Below are positions 30,741 through 40,966 of a stretch of 64,000 nt of DNA, piece after piece. Numbering within the stretch: the stretch's first letter is position 1; each line of letters begins with the position of its first letter. A program made the translations under genes and the position numbers. The notes below the pieces were generated by a model. That model had not been told where the DNA came from. It was given only the letters and a program-made list of their open reading frames with translations, and searched no databases. The DNA is from Sphingomonas sp. HDW15A (lineage in GTDB: Bacteria; Pseudomonadota; Alphaproteobacteria; Sphingomonadales; Sphingomonadaceae): positions 1,612,001 to 1,676,000 of the forward strand of contig NZ_CP049870.1 in NCBI RefSeq assembly GCF_011301715.1, written 5' to 3'.

Positions 30741-33719
30741 TTAGAAGCGGAAGCCGGCGCGAATGCCAAGCCCACGGGTGTCGCCGACGTCGACCCAGCC
30801 GGCCAGGTTCAGGCCGTAGGTGCCGCTTCCGCCACCAAGACCGCCTTCGAGGCGGGCCCAGGTGCCCTTGCCGCGCGAACCGAGGTCCGAAGCGAAAGCA
30901 CCGTTGGTGATCGTGAGATCGGCGTCGCCTTCGAACTCGCGATAAACGGTGGCGCCGAGGTACGGGTTGTACAGGCCGCCGAAGTTGCCACGAACGCCGA
31001 GGCGGCCGCGGGTCGAGGTCAGCTTGTCGAACTCGTAGCCGAAGCCAAAGGCCGCGACGTCGTCGAGATCGCTCCACACGTGGCTGAGGCCAGCGTGGAT
31101 ATCGAGCGACGGCACGATTCCGACCGCGAAGCGATAACCACCGGCGATATCGAAGCCGGTGCTGTCGCCGTCGACGTCATTGCCGTCGAACAGGCCGTCG
31201 AACTCAACGTCATAGCTGTCGTACTTGAACAGCGCCTCGGCATGGAGACCGGTGAGGCCGCCGTACTGACCGTAAAGGCCGATGTTGAAGCCCTTGCCGT
31301 CGAACTCGCCATCGCCTTCGCCCTGTGCATTCTCGTAGCCGACGGTGACGCCGACACGGGCCAGTCCGAAGCCGTAGCCGACACCGGCTTGAACGCCGAA
31401 GCGGTTCAACTCGATGTTGTTGTCGGCATCGTACTGAACGCCGTTGACCGTCTGGCTATTGGTCGTTCCGGTGTGACGCTGACCGCCGTAGATGTTGCCC
31501 CAAACGCTCAGGCCGGCCTTGTCGGACGGAGCGAGCGTGTTGGCGAACACCTCGTCCGCGCTCTGATACCACATCTCACGGACGAGACCGGTGGCAGCGA
31601 GCGGAACGAAGGCGTTTTCCGGATCGAGCAAGGTGACGAGGAAGAAGTCCTGCCCACGCTGCTCGACGTCGAAGTCGATCAGCGGGTTAGCGGATTCTTC
31701 GCCGATGACGAACGAGCCCGGGGCACTGGTGAACGCTCCGGTGACGTCAACGAATTGGATTCCGTCCGGATCGAACACGCCGAGACCGACGGTGTTCACA
31801 TCGACGACCGTCTGGCCGCTGACGTTGCCGTTGATGACGAGCAGGTCGGCCGTCGTGCCGCTGACGTCGATCTGGAGGCGGCCGGTGCCGCTGTAGGCGC
31901 TGTTGATGGTCAGCGTGTCGCCAACCGCACCATCCAGCAGGTCGATGACGCCGGCGTTGACCAGGCTCGTCTGGCCGGTGATCGTCGTCGCGCCTTCGTC
32001 GGCAACGATAACGCCGCTGGTCGTGTTGGTGAACACGCCGGCCGGGACCGTGAAGGTGCCCGCGGCGAGATCGATCGTGCCGCTGTTCGACATCGACGTG
32101 AAGCCAGCGATGGTCGCATTGCCGGTCGTGTCGATGAAGCTTCCCGGACCGTTGACGAAGGCAATCGCCGGGCCGGTCAGCGTCGTACCAGCCGAAAAGT
32201 TGATTCGGCCCGTCTGGGTGAACGTCTCGAGACCCGCGAATGTCGTGTTCCCGAGAATGTTCAGGACACCGCCGGTCGTGTTGTTGAACACGTCAGCGCC
32301 CGCACCGAAATCGGTGACACCCTGGGTGTTCCAGATCGCGGCGTTCGTGACAGTATCGGCGCCCGCATTGAGCGTCAGTCGGCCGTTGAGGACTGCCGTA
32401 TGGTTGGTTGCCGAGCCGTTGTTGAGCGTCACTGCACCAGTGTCAGTGTTGCTGAGCGCAAGTCCAGTCGACGCAGCGCCAATGATGCCATTGTTGTTCA
32501 GAGTCGTGGCGCCCGTACCTTGAAGCTGGATCGCAACATTGCCGCCGGTTACGTTACCGGCAGTTCCGACCGTGATGGTCCGGGCGGCACTGGCGGTGGA
32601 AACGAGCCCGGCGTTCGTGCCGGTCGTAACCCCATTCAGGACAACCGTTTGCGAACCAGTCGAATTCACCACTACGGCGTCACCAGCGGCCGAAACGGCA
32701 CCGAGGGTAACGCTAGTAGCTCCGGTCGCGCCTAGCACGTCCACGCCACGCGTGCCGGTTGTGTCCACAGCCCCGGTGTAATTGACCGTTGTCGTCCCGG
32801 TGCCATTATTGAACACAAAGATGCCAGTGCCTGCGCTGGAGATCGCGCCCGTCCCGGTCACACTCACCGGAGCTGCCGATGCGGCATTGCTCAGGAACGC
32901 TTCGATGCCTCGAACGGCAACTCGATCTGTCGCACTTCCGACGGCACCGTTATTGACAATCGTCGCGGACCCCAGGCCGAACTGATTGACAAAGATGCCG
33001 ACATCGAGCGTCCCCAGAGCTCCGGTCAGGCTCGCAATCGTCGAGTTGTTAGTGACCCCAAGGTTGCCCGTATAAGCCGGGTTAGAACCAACTACTCCGA
33101 TTGCAGTATAATCTGCGCGGATCGTCGTGCCGGCAACGGTGGTCACGGCGACGTTGCCTACCGTGCCGTTATGATCAACCGAAATGCCGATCCCGCTGGG
33201 ATAGATACCGGTGCCTGAGGTCACGTTGCCGCCCACGGTACCTGTAAACGTGGCCGTTCCACTCAGATTGACATCGAGACCGTTGCCGGCACCAAGGTTC
33301 GTAATGCTGCCGGCGCCGGAATAGGTCACCGTTGAGCCGATCGACGAGATTGACAGCGCGCCGTTGCCGCCTGCCGTCGGCGACGTGGCCGAGATGCTGC
33401 CATTGTTAACGACGTTCAGCGCGTTCGTGCCGCCCACCGTATTAGTGAAGGCGAGGCCATAGCCGTCAACGATCGCGCCAGTCGAGACCGTGCCAGTGAA
33501 GGCGGTCGTCGAGGTATCGACATTGTAATTGCGGTCGACCGCGGGGCTCACGCCCGCATAAGTCGTATCGGTGGTGGTGGTGGTTGCGCAGACGACCGTT
33601 CCTGCGACCGGCGTTCCGGCCGGGGTAACGGTGCACGCAGCCTGAGCCGGCGAAGCGACAACCAGAGTCGCACCGGTGATCGCGCTCGCAAACAGAGCGC
33701 GACGAGTTGAGATATGCAT
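30741..33719 (-). CDS. Autotransporter (type Va) with beta-helix passenger
   Basis: A 992-residue surface or secreted protein. A signal peptide (MHISTRRALFASAITGATLV, cleaved after SPAQA) is followed by a passenger of about 650 residues rich in Gly, Thr, Asn, Val and Ser, made of imperfect short repeats such as VNNGSISATS and LNNNGIIGAAS, the pattern of a right-handed beta-helix. The C-terminal 270 or so residues (from about SVWGNIYGGQRH) form the autotransporter beta-barrel, ending in the required aromatic residue (GIRAGFRF). No protease or adhesin catalytic motif is seen, so the role (adhesion, aggregation or other) is open. The ATG at 33719 is selected for the signal peptide. A 187-bp leader region with a 6-bp inverted repeat (33772-33799) lies upstream. 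Confidence 0.9.
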   Translation of the reverse strand: MHISTRRALFASAITGATLVVASPAQAACTVTPAGTPVAGTVVCATTTTTDTTYAGVSPAVDRNYNVDTSTTAFTGTVSTGAIVDGYGLAFTNTVGGTNALNVVNNGSISATSPTAGGNGALSISSIGSTVTYSGAGSITNLGAGNGLDVNLSGTATFTGTVGGNVTSGTGIYPSGIGISVDHNGTVGNVAVTTVAGTTIRADYTAIGVVGSNPAYTGNLGVTNNSTIASLTGALGTLDVGIFVNQFGLGSATIVNNGAVGSATDRVAVRGIEAFLSNAASAAPVSVTGTGAISSAGTGIFVFNNGTGTTTVNYTGAVDTTGTRGVDVLGATGATSVTLGAVSAAGDAVVVNSTGSQTVVLNGVTTGTNAGLVSTASAARTITVGTAGNVTGGNVAIQLQGTGATTLNNNGIIGAASTGLALSNTDTGAVTLNNGSATNHTAVLNGRLTLNAGADTVTNAAIWNTQGVTDFGAGADVFNNTTGGVLNILGNTTFAGLETFTQTGRINFSAGTTLTGPAIAFVNGPGSFIDTTGNATIAGFTSMSNSGTIDLAAGTFTVPAGVFTNTTSGVIVADEGATTITGQTSLVNAGVIDLLDGAVGDTLTINSAYSGTGRLQIDVSGTTADLLVINGNVSGQTVVDVNTVGLGVFDPDGIQFVDVTGAFTSAPGSFVIGEESANPLIDFDVEQRGQDFFLVTLLDPENAFVPLAATGLVREMWYQSADEVFANTLAPSDKAGLSVWGNIYGGQRHTGTTNSQTVNGVQYDADNNIELNRFGVQAGVGYGFGLARVGVTVGYENAQGEGDGEFDGKGFNIGLYGQYGGLTGLHAEALFKYDSYDVEFDGLFDGNDVDGDSTGFDIAGGYRFAVGIVPSLDIHAGLSHVWSDLDDVAAFGFGYEFDKLTSTRGRLGVRGNFGGLYNPYLGATVYREFEGDADLTITNGAFASDLGSRGKGTWARLEGGLGGGSGTYGLNLAGWVDVGDTRGLGIRAGFRF

Positions 33720-33906
33720 GAAAGTAGTGCCCTTTTTACTCGCCGACCCGGGATGGGCCGGCAATACAAAAGTGGTCTCCACCGAGCATGGCGGACCACT
33801 GCGGGCTAGGAAGCGATGCGGCGAAACAATTGCAAGCCGGAAATTCAATCAAATCGACAAACGTTATACTGTTATCGTTATTTGGCCGGTCCCTGTTGCA
33901 GGCAGG

Positions 33907-35723
33907 TTACGCCGCTTCGAGCTTGCGCGCCTCGCGCTTCCGCTCGTGCGGGTCGAGGAAGCGCTTGCGAATGCGGATCGCCTTCGGGGTGACTTCCACC
34001 AGCTCGTCATCCTGGATGTAGGCGATCGCCTGCTCCAGGCTCATCCGCTTCGGCGGGGTGAGACGGATGCCTTCATCCTTGCCGCTGGCGCGGAAGTTGG
34101 TCAGCTGCTTGGACTTCAACGGATTGACCTCGAGGTCCTGCGGCTTGGCATTCTCCCCGATGACCATGCCTTCGTAGAGCATCTCGCCCGGCGAAACGAA
34201 CAGGATGCCCCGATCTTCCAGCGCGTTGAGCGCATAAGCGACGGCGGCGCCCTGCTCCATCGAGATAAGCACGCCGTTCTGGCGGCCTTCGATCTTGCCC
34301 TTGTACGGTCCGTACTTCTCGAACAATCGGTTCATGATCCCGGTGCCGCGCGTGTCGGACAGGAACTCGCCGTGATAGCCGATGAGGCCGCGCGACGGCG
34401 CCGAGAAGGTCAAACGGGTCTTGCCGCCGCCCGACGGGCGCATGTCGGTCATCTCCGCCTTGCGCATCGCCATCTTGTCGATGACCGTGCCTGAAAATTC
34501 CTCGTCGACGTCGACGACGACCGTTTCGTACGGCTCCTCGCGGCCGCCCGGGCCATCGCGGAACAGCACGCGTGGACGCGAGATGCCGAGTTCGAAGCCT
34601 TCGCGGCGAAGCGTTTCGATCAGCACGCCAAGCTGGAGCTCGCCGCGGCCGGCCACTTCATAGGCCTCGCCCCCTGCGTCTCGGTGACCCGGATCGCGAC
34701 ATTGCCCTCGGCCTCGCGGATCAGGCGGTCGCGGATCACGCGGCTCTGAACCTTGTCGCCATCCTTGCCAGCGAATGGGCTATCGTTAACCGCGAAGGTC
34801 ATGCTGAGCGTCGGCGGATCGATCTCGCGCGCATGAAGCGGCTCGGCAATCTGCGGCGTGCCGATCGTGTTGGAAACGGTGGCCTTCACAAGGCCGGCAA
34901 TGGCGACGATGTCTCCGGCGCCGGCGGTTTCGACCGGCACCCGCTCCAGGCCCTGGAATGCGAACAGCTTGCTGACTCGTCCGTCCTCGACGACCTGGCC
35001 GTTGACGTCCATCGCCCGAATGGGATCGTTGATGTTGAGCGTGCCGCTCTCGATCCGCCCCGTCAGGATCCGGCCAAGGAAGGCGTCCCGATCGAGCAGG
35101 GTTGCGAGCATCTTGAACTCGCCATCCCTCGGCAGGCCCGGCTCTGGAACATGGCTGACGATGGTTTCGAACAAAGGCGTGAGATCGCCCTCGCGAACGC
35201 TGTCCTCGCGTCCGGCATATCCGGCCCGGCCCGAGGCGTAGAGTGTCGGGAAGTCGAGCTGCTCGTCGTTCGCGTCCAGGTTGAGGAACAGCTCGAAGAC
35301 CTCGTCCAGCACCTCGGCCGGACGGGCGTCCGGCCGATCGATCTTGTTGACGACGACGATCGGCTTAAGGCCGAGGCCAAGCGCCTTGCCGGTGACGAAC
35401 TTGGTCTGCGGCATCGGCCCCTCGGCCGCGTCGACCAGCAGGATCACACCGTCGACCATCGACAAGATCCGCTCCACCTCGGCGCCGAAGTCGGCGTGCC
35501 CAGGCGTATCGACGATGTTGATGTGGGTTCCCTGCCACTCGACCGACGTGCACTTCGCGAGAATGGTGATCCCGCGCTCTTTTTCGAGGTCGTTCGAGTC
35601 CATCGCCCGCTCCTCGACGCGCTGGTTGTCGCGGAAGGTGCCGGATTGGCGGAATAGCTGGTCGACGAGGGTCGTCTTGCCATGATCGACGTGCGCGATG
35701 ATGGCGACGTTACGCAGGGTCAT
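33907..35723 (-). CDS. typA: Ribosome-associated GTPase TypA/BipA (apparent frameshift)
   Basis: Translational GTPase of the EF-G family acting in ribosome assembly and stress adaptation; 605 residues after repair, the normal length. The G domain has [10 protein letters not shown] (G1), ERGITILAK (G2), DTPGHADF (G3) and NKIDRPDA (G4) in the first frame. The C-terminal domains ([20 protein letters not shown] to the end) are in another frame. Adding one base to the five-C run at 34670-34674 gives a continuous [18 protein letters not shown]. Because this is a highly conserved single-copy gene, an assembly error is far more likely than a true break. Confidence 0.9.
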
Positions 35724-35834
35724 ATCGATTTCCGTGATTTAAAGTTGGCGCGCCCCTACAGGAATTGCTGCGTTGCGGCAATGGCATCGAATTGAAAGCT
35801 CGCACGTTTTGACGGGGCAGTAAGGAGAAGTTCG

Positions 35835-36059
35835 ATGCCGAAGGGCGCGTACACAGCCAAGCAGGAACGCAAAGCCGACCACATCGCCGAAGGTTACCGC
35901 GAGAAAGGTGTTTCCAAGAAGGAAGCCGAAGAACGCGCGTGGCGGACGGTCAACGCACAGGACAAGGGCGGCAAGAACGACGGCTCCGGCCGCAGCCGCA
36001 GCCGAAGCGCCGCCGCAAAGAAGGGATGGGAGACCCGCCGTCGCCGCGGCAACGCCTGA
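35835..36059 (+). CDS. Small basic protein of the 'plasmid stabilization protein'-labelled family
   Basis: A 74-residue, highly basic protein. The N-terminal part MPKGAYTAKQERKADHIAEG with VSKKEAEERAWRTVN matches a small conserved family that databases label plasmid stabilization protein without experimental support. The C-terminus is Ser/Arg/Lys-rich (SRSRSAAAKKGWETRRR) and probably disordered, suggesting nucleic-acid binding. No toxin or antitoxin partner is nearby. AAGGAG lies six bases before the ATG. It is divergent from typA. Confidence 0.75.
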   Translation: MPKGAYTAKQERKADHIAEGYREKGVSKKEAEERAWRTVNAQDKGGKNDGSGRSRSRSAAAKKGWETRRRRGNA

Positions 36060-36064
36060 TCCGG

Positions 36065-36478
36065 TTATTTCGGGAGCCGCTCCAGTATTTCGATACCGCG
36101 CTCAAGCGCGCGAAGCTCACTTTGCGCCAGCTTGGCGAGACGGTTCTCCAAGCCGCGATTTGCCGGTGGGGGCTGCTCCAAAAACTGCTGCCCGGCTTCC
36201 GTTAGCCGGAGGGCCAGGCGGCGGCGGTTGTTGGGATCGGCACTGCGGTCCACCAGGCCCGAACGGACCACAACATCGATCGCGCGGCTGACGGCGGGCT
36301 CGCCGCGCCCAACCCGAGCTGCGACCTGCTTCAAGGTCGCGGGCGCGTTCGTCCGTACCGCTTCCAGCAAGTCTCGCTGCTGACCCAAGGCCCGAGCCGC
36401 AACCGCATCGCCGCCAAGCTGTTCAACCAGACTCGCGAATCGCTCCGCGAGACGGACTGGGGATGATGATGCCCACAT
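36065..36478 (-). CDS. MarR family transcriptional regulator
   Basis: A 137-residue winged-helix protein. The HTH (about 50-75, ATLKQVAARVGRGEPAVSRAI) is followed by the beta-wing VDRSADPNNRRRLALRLTEAG with the DxRxxxLxLT signature of the MarR family. It may regulate the cytochrome b561 gene 64 bases upstream on the same strand or itself; no operator could be identified with confidence. It converges with the small basic protein gene. Confidence 0.85.
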   Translation of the reverse strand: MWASSSPVRLAERFASLVEQLGGDAVAARALGQQRDLLEAVRTNAPATLKQVAARVGRGEPAVSRAIDVVVRSGLVDRSADPNNRRRLALRLTEAGQQFLEQPPPANRGLENRLAKLAQSELRALERGIEILERLPK

Positions 36479-36542
36479 GGCCGGTTAGCCTAGCAAGGAT
36501 TTCACGGTCCGCAAGTTTGCACCGCCGCAAATATTCGATCTT

Positions 36543-37142
36543 CTAATGCTCCGTCGGCGGGCCTGCCGGGCGGGACGCTCGGAAAGGCGGCATACGGCTC
36601 GCCACCGGCCCGCGATCGGCGAACTGGTTTTTGAGAGCCGCTCCAACATGCAGGACAAGCAGGCCTATAGTGATGAACACCAGCACTTCATGGACGTCGC
36701 CGAATTCATTTTCTTTGGGCACACCCGGAATGGCCGGTAGAGCGAGGCCGAACTTGAGCGCCACCCAGTCGTCTTCGGCGCGACCGGACACCGCAAGCAG
36801 CCCCGTCAGCGGCAGGGCGATCAGCAGAATATAAAATATCCGGTGATTCCAGACGGCCATTGCCCGCTCCCAGCGCGGGAAGTCCTGCGGGTAAGGAGGC
36901 GGGGGGTTGACCAGGCGAACGCCAAGGCGGGCAAAGGCCAGGAGAAGGATGATTGCGCCAAGCGTCTTGTGCCAGGCGAACACCTCCATCCGATCCGGCC
37001 CGCGTGGCAGATCGCTGAAATAAAAGCCCAGCACGACTTGGGCGATCAGCAGGGTAGCGGTGATCCAGTGGATCCACACCACCGTCGAGCGATAGCGGAT
37101 TGCGGCCGGGCCACTGGATTCCGAAACCATATAATCGCTCAT
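36543..37142 (-). CDS. Cytochrome b561 family membrane protein
   Basis: A 199-residue integral membrane protein with four predicted spans. Paired haem-ligand histidines are seen in VWIHWITATLL (TM1), FAWHKTLGAIILL (TM2), VWNHRIFYILL (TM3) and LLVLHVGAALKNQF (TM4), the pattern of bacterial di-haem b561 proteins (CybB type). These move electrons between the quinone pool and periplasmic acceptors. No partner catecholase or YceI gene adjoins it. The start is set at ATG 37142. Confidence 0.9.
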   Translation of the reverse strand: MSDYMVSESSGPAAIRYRSTVVWIHWITATLLIAQVVLGFYFSDLPRGPDRMEVFAWHKTLGAIILLLAFARLGVRLVNPPPPYPQDFPRWERAMAVWNHRIFYILLIALPLTGLLAVSGRAEDDWVALKFGLALPAIPGVPKENEFGDVHEVLVFITIGLLVLHVGAALKNQFADRGPVASRMPPFRASRPAGPPTEH

Positions 37143-37213
37143 CGCATTGGCTCCCTTGTTCTAGTCAGTCGATTTGTGCGGAAGTGACGCGGGAATGCAA
37201 GCGATGACGCGGA

Positions 37214-38095
37214 TCAGCCCGCGGCCTTGATGGTCAGCGCGATGTGGGGTTCGAAGCCGAGGCCGTGATCGTCGCGCTGGGGCAGGCGCGTGACGAACAG
37301 CCGCCACTGCCCTTTCGGATACTGCGCGGATCGCCCGATCCGGATTTGTTCGACCCCGCCCGTCACCTCATTCCGGAGCATTCGCGCGAGGCTCGCGGCT
37401 AGACGCGCATTTTCCCCACGGTCCTGAAGTGCGACCGAAATCCCGCTCAATCGAAGTGGCCGGTCATCCGCGAACATCGTTTCGGCAGCCGGAGTGAGCG
37501 CGGCGATGCAGCCGTGACGGTCCAGCAGGACCGTCGCCCCGTGAAGCGTATCGAGGTTACCGATCATTAGCTGCGACGCCTCCCCGTCCAGCGCAATCTG
37601 CATCTGGACGGCACGTCCCATCTGGTGACGCAAATGGGCAAAGCGCTCCAGAACCTCTGCATCGCAAGGGCCGTCACGCCGCCCCCGGAGCAAGGCCAGG
37701 CCGATCAGATTGTTCTGGTCAAGCACGATCGCCGACTGGCAGCCGAACGGAATGTCCATTTCACTTGCCGCGTCGTCATAGTCGGATGTCTGATGCGTCA
37801 GCCGGTAAGCCTGGTAATGTTCTTCATGCTGGATCGCCATCGGCACGGTCGTTGATCCCACGCGCCAGTTGCAGGGCCCGTGCAAATGCGCGCTCTCGAT
37901 ATAATGGCGATAGCTCGCAGGCGCTCCGACGAAAACGTTGAGCGGGATGAGCATCGGCCCGCCGATGCCAAGCAATTGCGCGGCGTGACTGCCGGTGGCC
38001 TCCGCGATCGCTTCGATAGCCCGCTCCCAGCCGCGGTCCTCGAAAGGCGCGTTCAGGATTCGCAGTTCCGCATCACGCAACGCGCGGTTCGCCAT
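37214..38095 (-). CDS. LuxR-type regulator-like sensory protein lacking an HTH
   Basis: A 293-residue protein resembling the sensory part of LuxR-like regulators common in sphingomonads. The N-terminal 180 residues are GAF-like (FGCQSAIVLDQNNLIGLALL), and a PAS-like segment follows (GATVLLDRHGCIAALTPAAE, about 218-240). It ends right after this module with GLGFEPHIALTIKAAG. No helix-turn-helix domain is present and no alternative frame before the cytochrome gene (71 bases away) encodes one, so it may act as a ligand sensor with a partner or be a remnant. ATG at 38095 was chosen because upstream codons run into fadJ territory. It is directly downstream of the acyl-CoA catabolic operon. Confidence 0.65.
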   Translation of the reverse strand: MANRALRDAELRILNAPFEDRGWERAIEAIAEATGSHAAQLLGIGGPMLIPLNVFVGAPASYRHYIESAHLHGPCNWRVGSTTVPMAIQHEEHYQAYRLTHQTSDYDDAASEMDIPFGCQSAIVLDQNNLIGLALLRGRRDGPCDAEVLERFAHLRHQMGRAVQMQIALDGEASQLMIGNLDTLHGATVLLDRHGCIAALTPAAETMFADDRPLRLSGISVALQDRGENARLAASLARMLRNEVTGGVEQIRIGRSAQYPKGQWRLFVTRLPQRDDHGLGFEPHIALTIKAAG

Positions 38096-38129
38096 CGACA
38101 AGCCCCCGACAGGGCCGTGTGGCGCCCCG

Positions 38130-40214
38130 TCAGCGGGTAAACTTCTCACCTTTTTGTGCTTTGTCCAGAAGCAATTGCGAGAAACTGAAGTCACTTCCCA
38201 TACGCGCTTCCTGGGCCTTGAGGCCGTCAACGATCTTTTGAAGCCCTTCGGTATCAGCCCAGAACATGGGACCGCCGCGATAGACCGGCCAGCCGTAGCC
38301 ATAGACCCACACTACGTCGATGTCGGATGCACGCTGGGCCATGCCTTCCTCAAGGATTTTCGCGCCCTCGTTGACCATTGTGTAGAGCGTGCGCTGAACG
38401 ATTTCCTCGTCCGAAATCTCGCGCCGCTCGACGCCTTGCTTGGCGGCGAAATCCTCGATCACCTTTTGAACGACCGGCGATGGCGACGGCCGGCGCTTGT
38501 CGTCATAGTCGTAGAAGCCTGCGCCCTTCTTCTGGCCCCAGCGATCCATTGCGCACAGCGCATCGCGAACATTCTCAATCCGATTCGGGTCGCGATGCCA
38601 GCCGATATCGACGCCGGCCAGATCGGCCATCTGGAACGGGCCCATCGGCATCCCGAATTCGACGTGGACTCGATCGACCTGCTCCGGCATTGCACCTTCC
38701 AGCAGCAGCTTCGTCGCCTCGACCTGGCGCGGCATCAGCATGCGATTGCCGATGAAGCCGTGGCAGACGCCCGCGACGACGGCGACCTTGCCGATCTTCT
38801 TCGCAAGCTGCATCGCCGTGACCAGCACGTCGTCCGCAGTCTTCGCGCCGCGAACGACCTCCAGCAGCTTCATCACGTTGGCGGGCGAGAAGAAGTGAAG
38901 GCCGACGACGTCCTGCGGCCGCGAGGTCACCGCGGCGATCTCGTCGATGTTGAGATAAGACGTATTGCTGGCCAGGATCGCGCCCTGCTTCACCGTCTTG
39001 TCGAGGCGGGTGAAGATGTCCTTCTTGATCTCCATCTGCTCGAACACGGCCTCAATGATAAGGTCGCAATCGGCCAGAGCTTCGAAATCGAGCGTCGGCG
39101 TGAGGAGCCCCATGGCCTGCTCCACCTGGTCGCCGCTGATCCGGCCCTTGGCGGCGGTCGCCTCGTAATTCTTGCGCATGATCCCGGTGCCGCGGTCGAG
39201 CGCTTCCTGGTTCATCTCGTAGATGGTCACCGGGATCCCAGCGGACAGGAAGTTCATGGAGATGCCGCCGCCCATGGTGCCCGCGCCGATCACGCCGACC
39301 TTCCTGATCGTACGCGGCTTCACGTCCTCGGAGATGCCGTCGATCTTGGCGGCCTTTCGTTCCGAGAAGAAGAAATATTGCTGGGCCTTGGCCTGCGTGC
39401 CGCCCATCAGTTCCATGAACTTGGTGCGCTCGACGATCACGCCCTCCGCGAACGGCTTTGTGACCGCGGCCTCGATGCACTGGATGTTGGCTTCGGGCGC
39501 CTCGAACCCGCGAAATTTGCGGGCGTTGGCCTTGCGAAATTCGTCGAACAGGCCGGGGTTGTCGCGGGCTTCCTGGAGCTTTTCGTCGCGCTCCGACGAT
39601 TTGGGCAGCGGGCGGATGTCCCTCACCTCTTCAGCGTAAGCGACGGCATGGGGAATGAGGTCGCCCTCTACGATCCGGTCGACCAGCCCGACGTCGCGGG
39701 CCTGGTTCGCCGAGATCATCTTTCCCGTGGTCGACATCTCCAAGGCCTTGGGAACGCCGGCGACGCGCGGCAGCCGCTGGGTCCCGCCTGCGCCCGGAAG
39801 CAGACCGAGTTTCACTTCTGGAACGCCGAGCTTCGCGCTCGGAACCGCCACGCGATAGTGACAACCAAGCGCGACCTCGAGCCCGCCGCCCAGCGCCGTG
39901 CCGTGAATCGCCGCGACGACCGGTTTCGAGCAATTTTCGATGGTGTCGACGACGGTCGGAAGCCACGGCATGACCGGCGGCTTTCCGAATTCCGTAATGT
40001 CGGCGCCGGCGAAGAAGGTCTGGCCTTCGCAGGTGATCACCACGGCCTTCACCGCGTCATCGGCTTCGGCTTCCTCGATCGCCGCGACCAGGCCCTGGCG
40101 AACGGCTGCGCCAAGCGCGTTGACCGGGGGATTGTTAGATTTGACAATCAACACGTCGCCATGACGGCTGGTCGAAATGGGGCTGGTGGCGGGTTTGTCG
40201 ATGACGTCGGTCAT
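38130..40214 (-). CDS. fadJ: Bifunctional enoyl-CoA hydratase / 3-hydroxyacyl-CoA dehydrogenase (FadJ-like)
   Basis: A 694-residue fusion carrying out two beta-oxidation steps. The N-terminal crotonase domain (about 1-190) has the oxyanion-hole segments [11 protein letters not shown] and [19 protein letters not shown]. The central NAD-binding domain begins at the Rossmann motif [16 protein letters not shown] (about 305), followed by two 3HCDH C-terminal domains with [18 protein letters not shown]. It is shorter and differently spaced than E. coli FadB and closer to FadJ or peroxisomal-type enzymes. Its start overlaps the SDR stop by four bases (ATGA), so it is the terminal enzyme gene in a coupled operon. 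Confidence 0.93.
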   Translation of the reverse strand: MTDVIDKPATSPISTSRHGDVLIVKSNNPPVNALGAAVRQGLVAAIEEAEADDAVKAVVITCEGQTFFAGADITEFGKPPVMPWLPTVVDTIENCSKPVVAAIHGTALGGGLEVALGCHYRVAVPSAKLGVPEVKLGLLPGAGGTQRLPRVAGVPKALEMSTTGKMISANQARDVGLVDRIVEGDLIPHAVAYAEEVRDIRPLPKSSERDEKLQEARDNPGLFDEFRKANARKFRGFEAPEANIQCIEAAVTKPFAEGVIVERTKFMELMGGTQAKAQQYFFFSERKAAKIDGISEDVKPRTIRKVGVIGAGTMGGGISMNFLSAGIPVTIYEMNQEALDRGTGIMRKNYEATAAKGRISGDQVEQAMGLLTPTLDFEALADCDLIIEAVFEQMEIKKDIFTRLDKTVKQGAILASNTSYLNIDEIAAVTSRPQDVVGLHFFSPANVMKLLEVVRGAKTADDVLVTAMQLAKKIGKVAVVAGVCHGFIGNRMLMPRQVEATKLLLEGAMPEQVDRVHVEFGMPMGPFQMADLAGVDIGWHRDPNRIENVRDALCAMDRWGQKKGAGFYDYDDKRRPSPSPVVQKVIEDFAAKQGVERREISDEEIVQRTLYTMVNEGAKILEEGMAQRASDIDVVWVYGYGWPVYRGGPMFWADTEGLQKIVDGLKAQEARMGSDFSFSQLLLDKAQKGEKFTR

Positions 40215-40966
40215 GTGGAGGTCCGTCCGTAACTTTGGTGGTTGAATGGGTGCGATGCGCTCAAGCCGCCATCTACGACGATGGCCTGTCCGTTAACATA
40301 GCTCGACTCTTCGGAGGCGAGGAACAGTGCCGCCTTAGCGATCTCCAGCGGCTGGCCGCCGCGCTTCAGCGGGTTGAGGTGGCCGATCTGGGCATCCTGC
40401 CCTTTTGCCCGGGCGCGGTCGAACATGAATTGCGTCATTCCCGTCTCGATCAGCCCAGGGCAAATGGCGTTCATCCGGACGTTGGAACCGGCAAGCTGGG
40501 TTGCGGCGACCTTCACGAGGTTGATGACCCCGGCCTTCGAAGCCGAATAGGCCGGTCCGCCGGCGCCAGCGCGAAGGCCTGCGACCGAGGCGGTGGCGAT
40601 GATCGAACCGCCGCCGCGCGCCTTGATGTGTGGAGCGGCATATTTCACTGCCAGGAACGGCCCGATCAGATTGATCCGCAGGATTTCCGCCCAAGCGGCC
40701 GCGTCCTGGTCGAAGATTCCGTCGAAGCCGCCCGACACGCCGGCATTGGCGAAGAATATGTCGAGCCCGCCGTGCTCCGCGACGACCTGTTCCACCAGCG
40801 TCGAGACGTCATATTCGAAGCCCGCGTCGCACTCGACATCGGCACCGTTACGGTCGGCGCCGACCACGGTCGCGCCTTCCTGACGGAACAGTTCGACACT
40901 CGCCTTGCCGATGCCCGAGCCGGCGCCGGTGACGATGGCGACTTTCCCGGCGAGGCGGCCGCTCAC
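40211..40966 (-). CDS. SDR family oxidoreductase
   Basis: Short-chain dehydrogenase of 251 residues. The cofactor motif TGAGSGIG (13-20) and a following ADRN (acidic residue favouring NAD+) are present. NAG is in [10 protein letters not shown], and the catalytic Ser-Tyr-Lys set lies in TASVAGL and AYSASKAG. The C-terminal [12 protein letters not shown] is standard. It probably oxidises or reduces a hydroxyacyl-CoA or alcohol intermediate of the pathway served by this operon, but the substrate cannot be read from sequence. ATGA overlaps link it to its neighbours on both sides. Confidence 0.93.
   Translation of the reverse strand: MSGRLAGKVAIVTGAGSGIGKASVELFRQEGATVVGADRNGADVECDAGFEYDVSTLVEQVVAEHGGLDIFFANAGVSGGFDGIFDQDAAAWAEILRINLIGPFLAVKYAAPHIKARGGGSIIATASVAGLRAGAGGPAYSASKAGVINLVKVAATQLAGSNVRMNAICPGLIETGMTQFMFDRARAKGQDAQIGHLNPLKRGGQPLEIAKAALFLASEESSYVNGQAIVVDGGLSASHPFNHQSYGRTST

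Noticed and set aside
35835-36059. Plasmid or toxin-antitoxin origin for the small basic protein
   Set aside because: The family label is historical; there is no partner toxin, partition gene or replication gene nearby.
38130-40232. Long + strand frame (745 codons, 37995-40232) opposite fadJ
   Set aside because: It is antisense to fadJ, whose crotonase and Rossmann motifs are unambiguous; the + frame has no recognisable domain.
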